Positions 1 to 6,080 of a stretch of 11,013 bases of DNA are shown here, one piece after another. The stretch is from contig SSGY01000129.1 of NCBI GenBank assembly GCA_008017145.1, positions 1 to 11,013 on the forward strand, in the 5' to 3' direction. Position numbers and translations under genes: made by a program. This stretch comes from Neisseriales bacterium (GTDB taxonomy: Bacteria > Pseudomonadota > Gammaproteobacteria > Burkholderiales > UBA11063). Below the pieces are notes generated by a model. It saw only the letters and a program-made list of their open reading frames with translations. It was not told the origin of the DNA and made no database searches. The number at the start of each line of letters is the position of its first letter. The stretch's first letter is position 1.

Positions 1-1209
1 ATCATTATTGGTCCAGGTAAGGTGAATCAGGTTAATGAAAAATTCCAGATTTTGCTAAATGTGGCACCGCTTGTGGCGCCAGATGTCGCTGTGGTTAGTG
101 AAACTAAGGCAAATGATGCTGGCTCAATAAAAGAAAAGCTAAAACAAAAGAATTCGACACCATTTAAAAATTTCTTGAAAAAATTAGCCAATATCTTTAT
201 TCCTATGATTCCTGCTTTTATCGGTTGCGGTCTGGTACTTGGGATTGTTAATATTTTGACTAAATCTCTAAGCCCTGAAACATTGGGTGGGGTGACGTTT
301 GACCAAACTACGATTGGTGCGATTCTCAAATTAATTGGTGGTGGAATTACTTTTGGTCTGGCACTGTTTGCCGGGCTAAATACCTCTAAAGAATTTGGCG
401 GTACACCAATTTTGGGCGGTGTACTAGCGGCAGTATTAACCATGCCGGGTTTATCTGCAATTACCGTTTTTGGCGAGCAGGCAACTCCTGGACGTGGTGG
501 GATTATTGCGGTATTATTTGTGGCAATTTTTGCTGCATGGCTGGAAAAACGACTGCGTAAAGTAATTCCAGTGGCTCTCGATTTATTCGTAACGCCAACC
601 TTGGTTTTACTTATTTCTGGATTCTTGGCTATTTTTATTTTACAACCAATTGGTGGCGTAATTTCTGATGCGATAACTAATGGTTCTAAATTAGCAGTAG
701 ATCATGGTGGTCCAGTGGTTGGATTTATTTTAAGTGCGGCATTTTTACCGTTAGTTATGACAGGTCTGCATCAAGGGCTTACTCCGATTCATGCCGAATT
801 AATTAAAACTACTGGCTCGACGGTATTATTACCGATTTTGGCAATGGCGGGTGCCGGACAAGTAGGTGCGGCATTAGCAGTTTGGTTGAAAACCAAAAAT
901 GAGAAATTAATTCATATTATTAAATCTGGTATTGTTGTTGGTTTCTTAGGCGTTGGTGAACCGTTGATTTATGGTGTAACCTTACCGTTATTCCGTCCAT
1001 TTCTAGCCGCTTGCGTTGGTGGTGGATTGGGTGGTGCTTTTGTTGCAACTTTCAAGCTAGGTGCAACTGGAATCGGTATTTCTGGCTTACCTTTGACGTT
1101 ATTAATTCATAACGGAATGCTTTTGTATTTGCTTGGTATTTTGATTGCATACGTAGGTGGATTTATTGCGACTTTAATAATTGGTTTTGATGATAGTGTG
1201 ATCGAGTAA
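1..1209 (+). CDS. murP: MurP-like PTS permease, IIBC component (5' end outside window)
   Basis: Membrane permease of the phosphotransferase system that takes up and phosphorylates a sugar, most likely N-acetylmuramic acid or a MurNAc disaccharide. The reading frame is open from base 1, and its first codons read IIIGPGKVNQV, the usual end of a glucose-family IIB domain. The GTG at 22 is therefore not the true start, and the phosphorylated IIB cysteine lies upstream. A polar linker (about bases 60-170) leads into a IIC domain of many hydrophobic helices. The IIC domain carries MTGLHQGLTPIHAE (about 757-798) and the substrate-loop motif GEPLIYGVTLP (955-987), which I recall as MurP-type rather than glucose-type. 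The protein ends shortly after the last helix with no IIA domain, so it must rely on a separate IIA such as Crr. All four visible arginine codons are CGN. The mupG-type gene downstream supports a muropeptide substrate. Family is sure; exact sugar is inferred. Confidence 0.85.
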   Translation: MIIGPGKVNQVNEKFQILLNVAPLVAPDVAVVSETKANDAGSIKEKLKQKNSTPFKNFLKKLANIFIPMIPAFIGCGLVLGIVNILTKSLSPETLGGVTFDQTTIGAILKLIGGGITFGLALFAGLNTSKEFGGTPILGGVLAAVLTMPGLSAITVFGEQATPGRGGIIAVLFVAIFAAWLEKRLRKVIPVALDLFVTPTLVLLISGFLAIFILQPIGGVISDAITNGSKLAVDHGGPVVGFILSAAFLPLVMTGLHQGLTPIHAELIKTTGSTVLLPILAMAGAGQVGAALAVWLKTKNEKLIHIIKSGIVVGFLGVGEPLIYGVTLPLFRPFLAACVGGGLGGAFVATFKLGATGIGISGLPLTLLIHNGMLLYLLGILIAYVGGFIATLIIGFDDSVIE

Positions 1210-1311
1210 CCATAAATATATATAGAAATTTCAATATTAAAAATATTACGTTATACGTCCATGAATTTAAAGTGGTAATTGGCACATAATTCATGCGTTC
1301 TTCTGTTCCTC

Positions 1312-1340
1312 TTTACTACGATGGCATCGAATCGTATTAT
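1312..1340 (+). promoter_or_regulatory. Candidate sigma-70 promoter for the FAD protein gene
   Basis: TTTACT at 1312-1317 and TATTAT at 1335-1340 are separated by 17 bp and match the -35 and -10 consensus at four and five of six positions. Transcription would begin near 1347, about 40 bases before the ATG. A short inverted repeat (1317-1336) covers the spacer. Found by eye only. Confidence 0.35.
1317..1336. repeat. Inverted repeat overlapping the candidate promoter
   Basis: TACGAT (1317-1322) and ATCGTA (1331-1336) are perfect 6-bp inverted arms around an 8-base centre. The arms lie between the proposed -35 and -10 boxes and touch the -10, a typical place for a repressor site. A second, shorter dyad (CGAT/ATCG, 1319-1329) is nested in it. 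Arms this short could occur by chance. Confidence 0.3.
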
Positions 1341-1388
1341 CTATTTGGTACAGCGATTTGAACTGCGTTACAAAAGAAAATTAAAATA

Positions 1389-2732
1389 ATGAAAAAAATT
1401 GCGATCACTGGTTTAGGTTATTCAGGTTTGATTTCTGCCTATGAGATTTTACAGCTGTGTGAAAACATTGAGATAACTATATATGATAGATCAGCTGCTA
1501 ATGGTGCAGGGATAGCTTATAATAGCCATTGTAATAGTCATGCTTTAAATGTGGTTGCTAGTAAAATGTCAGCAATTGAAGATAAAGCAGATGATTTTAC
1601 TAAGTGGCTTTTAGATAACTCACTCATTAAGGAAGAAGGTGTTGCGGATACTTTCTTTGCTAAAAGGCAGTATTATGGCAAATATTTGTTATCAATATTA
1701 GTAGATATGCAGCAAAGGTACCATGATTTAGTAAAAATAATAAGGGTTGAGGTTATTGCTTGTAATAAACTAAGTGATGGTTATAAATTGACTATGGCAG
1801 ATGGTAGATTAGCATATTATGATGCTATTATTTTGGCTAATGGCAATACTTACGACTCCAATAAAATAAATGATAATCGTTATATTACTAATCCGTGGGA
1901 TTTTGGTTATCTGGAGAAAATAAAAACAGGAGTGCATGTTGTAATAATAGGCACTGGATTGACGCTAGTTGATATTATACTGGGCTTGCAGGAGAAAGGG
2001 TACAAAGGTAAATTGACAGCAATGTCAAGACACGGGCTATTGCCTACAACACATCAATTTTATAAAGAACCAATGCTTAATTATGTTTCAGAATTTTTAG
2101 CAAATAATCCAAATGTACGAATAACGGATTTGTTTAGTATTGTTAAAAGCAAAGCTAGGGAAGCAGTCTCTAATAGCCATGACTGGAGGAACGTAATAGA
2201 TAGTTTACGTCCATATACACAGAAAATATGGTTAAAAATGGATATAGTTAATCAGAAAAGGTTTTTAAGACATGTCCGCGCATATTGGGATATCTTAAGA
2301 CATCGAATTGCACCAGATACTGCTAAACAAGTGAAAAGCCTAATTGATAGCAAAGGATTAATAACTATAGCTGGTCGCTTGAAGTGTGTGCAAACCAATG
2401 ATCAAAATATAGTTATAGCTTATCAAGCTAGAAGTAAGCGAAATATTGATTATATTCATGCTGACTATTTAATTAATGCTACAGGAATTTCTCAAAATCC
2501 AGATTCCTATGGTGTATTATTCAAGCAGATGCTAGCAGATGGCTTAATTAGATGGCATGAAAATGGTTTTGGTTTGGCTATGGAGAATGATTGTTTATTA
2601 TCCTCTAAGGAAAATGTATACGCTGTCGGACCGCTTACCCGGGCTTATTTATGGGAAAGTATAGCTGTACCTGATATTCGTAAACAAGCAAAGAGACTTG
2701 CTTTACAGATATCAGATGATTTACACAAATAA
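1389..2732 (+). CDS. FAD/NAD(P)-binding protein (NAD_binding_9, YdhS-like)
   Basis: Predicted cytosolic flavoprotein of 447 residues; substrate unknown. The N-terminus has a Rossmann dinucleotide motif GLGYSG (residues 8-13). It is followed by GAGIAYNSHCNSHALNV (39-55), the family's typical segment after the first fold. A second dinucleotide motif, VVIIGTGLTLVD (184-195), probably binds NAD(P). NATG (363-366) and GPLTRAYLWESIAVPDIR (414-431) are the usual C-terminal FAD-contact signatures. Length and order are normal for the family and no break is visible. The ATG at 1389 begins directly at the Rossmann strand, but its ribosome binding site is poor. Codon use stands out: 14 of 23 arginines are AGA/AGG and ATA is frequent for isoleucine, unlike murP (0 of 4 AGR) and the peptidase gene (1 of 18). 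It may be a horizontally acquired gene inside the muropeptide cluster. A role in that pathway is not shown by the sequence. Confidence 0.85.
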   Translation: MKKIAITGLGYSGLISAYEILQLCENIEITIYDRSAANGAGIAYNSHCNSHALNVVASKMSAIEDKADDFTKWLLDNSLIKEEGVADTFFAKRQYYGKYLLSILVDMQQRYHDLVKIIRVEVIACNKLSDGYKLTMADGRLAYYDAIILANGNTYDSNKINDNRYITNPWDFGYLEKIKTGVHVVIIGTGLTLVDIILGLQEKGYKGKLTAMSRHGLLPTTHQFYKEPMLNYVSEFLANNPNVRITDLFSIVKSKAREAVSNSHDWRNVIDSLRPYTQKIWLKMDIVNQKRFLRHVRAYWDILRHRIAPDTAKQVKSLIDSKGLITIAGRLKCVQTNDQNIVIAYQARSKRNIDYIHADYLINATGISQNPDSYGVLFKQMLADGLIRWHENGFGLAMENDCLLSSKENVYAVGPLTRAYLWESIAVPDIRKQAKRLALQISDDLHK

Positions 2733-2749
2733 TAAGGTTGTGTTATGAT
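2720..2749 (+). promoter_or_regulatory. Candidate extended -10 promoter for the peptidase-mupG pair
   Basis: TTTACA (2720-2725) and TATGAT (2744-2749) each match consensus at five of six positions with an 18-bp spacer. A TG at 2741-2742, one base before the -10, makes an extended -10 element. The -35 lies inside the last codons of the FAD gene. The leader would be about 58 bases to the GTG at 2814. If real, the peptidase and mupG genes do not depend on read-through from the foreign-looking gene upstream. Confidence 0.45.
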
Positions 2750-2802
2750 CATTTACAAATACTTATGAGACAAGAGCAGAAATTTAACTTTAGTGATAGC
2801 GA

Positions 2803-2807
2803 AGAGG
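2803..2807 (+). promoter_or_regulatory. Ribosome binding site that decides the peptidase start
   Basis: AGAGG lies 6 bases before the GTG at 2814. The alternative in-frame GTG at 2793 has no recognisable purine-rich site at the right distance and would add seven residues before the signal peptide. The 2814 start is therefore preferred. Confidence 0.6.
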
Positions 2808-2813
2808 TCTTTA

Positions 2814-4250
2814 GTGAGTAAATTGTTTAAATTTGGTCTCCTACTGGGCATAATCAGTTTCGTGTCGGCAACTGAGCTGATCAATATTTTCCCCATGGAA
2901 AGTTATAATCAGAATGTTGGTGCATGGTTAAAGCCCGATGCTGCTGATTATAAACAAGCGTTGGTTAGCGAGAGCTATCAAAAACAACGTATGCAGGAAT
3001 TTTATCGGCACTATTATAGTTCAGCCGAAAGCGATTTATCACCATGGAGTCGCAACTATGTTAATCATCAGCTAGTTCAAAGTGAAAGCCATAATATTTT
3101 GCAGACTGAACGTCTGATGTTGCGTGGATTTGCTAATCCGATAAATCAGCAAAATATTGTTTATGGGGAAAATTTCTTACCTTATTCAGCACAATGGTTT
3201 ACTATAATTGAAAGTAACATGGCGCTGGAAAAGCCAATTAAATTATCTTATTCTAGTGATGGGCGCGCCATTGCGGTAGATAATTTGTTGGTGCGGACAC
3301 TGCCAACGAACGATCCGTTATTTTATAACTCCAAAATTGCTGGCGAAGGATATCCTTTTGATAATCTTCAGGAAACTGCAGTCTTCATTGGTATGCCACT
3401 TTACGTTATTAAACAAAGTGCAGACAAAGAGTGGAGTTTAGTTATCGCGTCAGATGACGTTGGTTGGGTTCGTACTGCTGGTATTGCGATGGTCGACGAT
3501 AAATTTATTACTACTTGGCAAAAAACTGCACGCAAAAATATAGTGGCAACGATTGCGCAAAGCTCGTTGATTGATGCTAATGATATTTTCCGTGGTGTGG
3601 CATATAATGGTAGTACTTTTCCACTGGCTGAAACAAACAACTCTTCTTACGAAGTTTTGATACCTGTTGCAGATTTAAAACGTAATGCTCTGATTCATAA
3701 AACCAAACTTAGCCAGAGTAGTGCCGTTGTCATGCCATTATCATTGACGCCGGAAAATATAGCACGGATTATGCGTAATCAAATTGGTAAACAATACGGC
3801 TGGGGCAGTATGTTTTTTAATTATGATTGCTCGGCAGAAATGAAAGCGCTCTTTGCTCCGTTTGGAATTTATTTGCCGCGCAATTCTGGCTTTCAGTCAT
3901 TAGCTGGTAAAACCGTGATTTTAGACAATTTATCTAGTGCTGAACGTGAACAATATTTATTGAAAAATGGACATAAATTATTAACTCTTGTCCAAATACC
4001 AGGACATATCTTGCTTTATATCGGTAATTATGCTAATCCCAATTCAACACAGCATGAGTTAGTTGCTATGAGTTATCAGAATATCTGGGGTATGAAAACT
4101 AGTGCCAATGATACACGCTATGTTATTGGTGGCTCAGTGCTTTTGCCTTTGTTAGCGCAATATCCCGAACAAACTGACTTAATGTCTTTCTATGACAGTG
4201 CACGATCCAAATTCAGACTAGTATATCTCGACCAATTTCCTGAAAATTAA
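2814..4250 (+). CDS. Secreted SH3-domain NlpC/P60 (C40) murein endopeptidase
   Basis: Predicted exported cysteine peptidase that cuts peptidoglycan peptides, in this family usually between D-Glu and the diamino acid. From the GTG at 2814 it has 478 residues. A signal peptide, MSKLFKFGLLLGIISFVSA, has no lipobox cysteine, so a soluble periplasmic protein is likely. Next come an N-terminal stabilising segment with SPWSR (about 76-80) and SH3-type domains with VRTLPTNDPLF (160-170) and GEGYPFDNLQ (177-186). The C-terminal NlpC/P60 domain spans about 313-445. The catalytic cysteine is in NYDCSAEM (Cys339) and the histidine in PGHILLYIG (His398). Where I recall the family having His-Asn-Ile-Trp-Gly, this protein has QNIWG, so the third catalytic position is Gln422. 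Gln is reported at that position in some C40 enzymes. The stop is 20 bases before mupG, suggesting cotranscription. Only 1 of 18 arginine codons is AGR. Confidence 0.88.
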   Translation: MSKLFKFGLLLGIISFVSATELINIFPMESYNQNVGAWLKPDAADYKQALVSESYQKQRMQEFYRHYYSSAESDLSPWSRNYVNHQLVQSESHNILQTERLMLRGFANPINQQNIVYGENFLPYSAQWFTIIESNMALEKPIKLSYSSDGRAIAVDNLLVRTLPTNDPLFYNSKIAGEGYPFDNLQETAVFIGMPLYVIKQSADKEWSLVIASDDVGWVRTAGIAMVDDKFITTWQKTARKNIVATIAQSSLIDANDIFRGVAYNGSTFPLAETNNSSYEVLIPVADLKRNALIHKTKLSQSSAVVMPLSLTPENIARIMRNQIGKQYGWGSMFFNYDCSAEMKALFAPFGIYLPRNSGFQSLAGKTVILDNLSSAEREQYLLKNGHKLLTLVQIPGHILLYIGNYANPNSTQHELVAMSYQNIWGMKTSANDTRYVIGGSVLLPLLAQYPEQTDLMSFYDSARSKFRLVYLDQFPEN

Positions 4251-4270
4251 TATTTGTGAGGCAATGACAT

Positions 4271-5356
4271 ATGGCTAAAGGTATTTCAGTGTTTTTGGGG
4301 CTTGATTGGAGTTTGGAAGATAATCTGGAGTATCTAACGCAAGCAGCGCAAGCAGGATTTAGCCGTGTATTTACTTCATTGCACATTCCTGAAGCTAATT
4401 ATTCACAACTAATTGCCGAATTTAAGCAAATATTAGACTTGGCTACTCAGCTAGATATGGCAGTAATTGCCGATATTTCACCTAATGCCTACCAATATTT
4501 GCAAGTTGAAGCACATGATTTAGCAGCTTTCAAAAAAATGGGCTTGGCTGGTATTCGTCTGGATTACGGTTTTGCACCTGAGTTAATTGCAAGCTATACC
4601 AATAATGATGTTGGTTTATTAATTGAACTTAATGCCAGCACTATGAGCGCAGAATTTATGCAACAAATCATGAATGCAGGTGCCAATGCCAAAAATATCT
4701 CTGCATGTCATAACTACTATCCACGACAAAATACCGGAATATCTCTTGAATCACTCCAGCGTAAAAACCAAATTTTTCATCATCATGATGTCCCAGTAAG
4801 TGGCTTTATTGGCATGAAAACTGGGAGACGTGGGCCGCTTTATGAAGGTTTACCAACACTAGAGTTTACGCGCAACCTAACACCACAAATTAGTGCACAG
4901 ATACTCTTAGCTGCTGACATTGACCATGTATTTATTGGTGATGCACAGGCAGATTTACCTACTTTACAGCGTATCGGAAAACTTACGCCAGATATCATTG
5001 AATTGGACGTAGCGAACTATTTGTCAAATCCAGTTTATAGTGAATTATTTCAGCAGATTCATACCAATCGTCCTGATGCGGCTGCAGATGTTATCCGTTC
5101 GCAGGAAAGCCGTCTGATGCTTCTGGAGAATAATGTTATACGTCGTGAAGTATTGACAGAAAACTGTGTGGTGCGCAATAAAGGAAGCATTACCATTGAT
5201 AATATTACCTATGGGCGCTATAGTGGTGAACTACAGATTTGTAAGCGTGACTTGGCTGCCGATGAGCGGGTTAATGTGATCGGGAGAGTTGGCGAGGATA
5301 GCTTGCATTTGTTGGATTATATCGAGGATAACCAAAGATTTAAGCTGGTACTTTAG
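4271..5356 (+). CDS. mupG: MupG-type 6-phospho-N-acetylmuramidase (DUF871)
   Basis: Cytosolic glycosidase. In Staphylococcus aureus, MupG hydrolyses MurNAc-6-phosphate-GlcNAc delivered by MurP, freeing MurNAc-6-phosphate and GlcNAc. This protein has 361 residues, the usual length. An N-terminal TIM-barrel (about 1-235) has the strand-1 motif ISVFLGLDWSLEDNLEYL (5-22), FTSLHIPE (34-41), ACHNYYPR (145-152), RRGPLYEGLPTLE (186-198) and FIGDA (221-225). A C-terminal cyclophilin-like domain spans about 240-361. No signal peptide is present, as expected for an enzyme of phosphorylated sugars. A GTGAGG ribosome site (4256-4261) precedes the ATG. It follows the NlpC/P60 gene by 20 bases and murP lies upstream, matching the pathway logic. 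The gene also differs from MurQ, which would still be needed to open MurNAc-6-phosphate and is not in the window. Family is sure; exact substrate is inferred from the characterised relative. Confidence 0.88.
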   Translation: MAKGISVFLGLDWSLEDNLEYLTQAAQAGFSRVFTSLHIPEANYSQLIAEFKQILDLATQLDMAVIADISPNAYQYLQVEAHDLAAFKKMGLAGIRLDYGFAPELIASYTNNDVGLLIELNASTMSAEFMQQIMNAGANAKNISACHNYYPRQNTGISLESLQRKNQIFHHHDVPVSGFIGMKTGRRGPLYEGLPTLEFTRNLTPQISAQILLAADIDHVFIGDAQADLPTLQRIGKLTPDIIELDVANYLSNPVYSELFQQIHTNRPDAAADVIRSQESRLMLLENNVIRREVLTENCVVRNKGSITIDNITYGRYSGELQICKRDLAADERVNVIGRVGEDSLHLLDYIEDNQRFKLVL

Positions 5357-5396
5357 TTTGTAAAATTGAATCAAAGGCAAAGCATAATAAATTTGA

Positions 5397-5402
5397 TATA
5401 AT
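5397..5402 (+). promoter_or_regulatory. Consensus -10 box upstream of the MepB gene
   Basis: TATAAT at 5397-5402 matches the -10 consensus perfectly. There is no good -35 at 16-18 bp (the best upstream TTGAAT at 5366-5371 is 25 bp away), so it would need an activator or be fortuitous. A start near 5409 would give a leader of about 65 bases carrying the AGAGGT ribosome site. Confidence 0.3.
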
Positions 5403-5428
5403 CTCTAAGCTAAGCCAGAATTTGTTAT

Positions 5429-5458
5429 TTGACACCTAATAAGAAATTTTACTATATT
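5429..5458 (+). promoter_or_regulatory. Strong-looking promoter very close to the MepB start codon
   Basis: TTGACA (5429-5434) is a perfect -35 and TATATT (5453-5458) a five-of-six -10 with an 18-bp spacer. Transcription would begin around 5464-5466. That is within or just after the AGAGGT ribosome site (5460-5465), leaving only about ten bases before the TTG start. Such a transcript would be nearly leaderless. Confidence 0.4.
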
Positions 5459-5459
5459 T

Positions 5460-5465
5460 AGAGGT
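5460..5465 (+). promoter_or_regulatory. Ribosome binding site for the TTG start of the MepB gene
   Basis: AGAGGT ends 8 bases before the TTG at 5474. No ATG or GTG in the same frame lies nearby upstream, and the conserved MepB region begins well inside, so the TTG is the best start. Confidence 0.55.
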
Positions 5466-5473
5466 AAAAACTG

Positions 5474-5995
5474 TTGAAATTTAATAGTCTAAATTTGTTA
5501 CAAGCATTATTTTATGATCATTATAACGCAAAGATTTCTAATTTTAGCATTGATAAAGAGAGTATTGAGTATGAAGCATGTATATTTAATCTAGATAATT
5601 TAAAATTTCTCTACCGGAAAGCAAAAATTACGCCCACTAAAATTGGACAATTTGTTACTGTTTGGAAAAGATCCGATGATAAAGTAACTGTTCCTTATTG
5701 TATAGAGGATAAGTTTGATTATTATGTTGTAGCTGTACAAAAAGATACGCATATAGGCTATTTTATTTTTCCGATCAATGTTATGGTTTCTCAGGGCGTG
5801 ACAACCGACCAAAATGGAAAAGCTGGAAAAAGAGGGTTTAGGGTTTACCCGATATGGGATAAACCAGACAATAAACAAGCAGAAAAAACTCAAAAATGGC
5901 AAATAAAATATTTTTTAGACTGCACAGAAGCTAAATTTGATTACGAAAATGTTAAAATAAAGTTTAATCATCTTTTTATTGATAATGCATTCTAA
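5474..5995 (+). CDS. MepB family protein
   Basis: Small protein of 173 residues of the MepB family, named after the gene next to the mepR/mepA multidrug regulator and pump in Staphylococcus aureus. Its biochemical function is not known. The family core is clear: AKITPTKIGQFVTVWKR (50-66), a DYYVVAV strand (82-88), YFIFP (96-100), GKRGFRVYPIWDKP (118-131) and KTQKWQIKYF (138-147). No signal peptide or membrane helix is seen, so it is probably cytosolic. Translation begins at TTG behind a good AGAGGT site. Three of four arginine codons are AGA/AGG, and the gene is very AT-rich, closer in style to the FAD gene than to its neighbours, which hints at transfer. No MepR-like regulator or MATE pump is next to it. 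It follows mupG by 117 bases with its own candidate promoters, so it is probably a separate unit. Family assignment is firm, role unknown. Confidence 0.82.
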   Translation: MKFNSLNLLQALFYDHYNAKISNFSIDKESIEYEACIFNLDNLKFLYRKAKITPTKIGQFVTVWKRSDDKVTVPYCIEDKFDYYVVAVQKDTHIGYFIFPINVMVSQGVTTDQNGKAGKRGFRVYPIWDKPDNKQAEKTQKWQIKYFLDCTEAKFDYENVKIKFNHLFIDNAF

Positions 5996-6080
5996 GGTAT
6001 ATGAAGCAAAATTATGTTTTTAACTTTTTATTTCTCGTAACATGTAAAGAGCACTTAACAAACCATTATGAAAGATTATC

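Noticed and set aside
22..24. GTG at 22 as the start of the permease
   Set aside because: The same frame is open from base 1 and encodes the typical end of a IIB domain, so the gene begins before the window.
27..443. 138-codon open frame on the - strand inside the permease gene
   Set aside because: It is antisense to a clear permease, has no family motifs, and has no ribosome site or promoter.
1210..1260. AT-rich palindromes after the permease gene (AATATT pairs, ACGT-TAT-ACGT)
   Set aside because: The stems are short and almost all A/T with no T-run, so neither a terminator nor a binding site can be supported.
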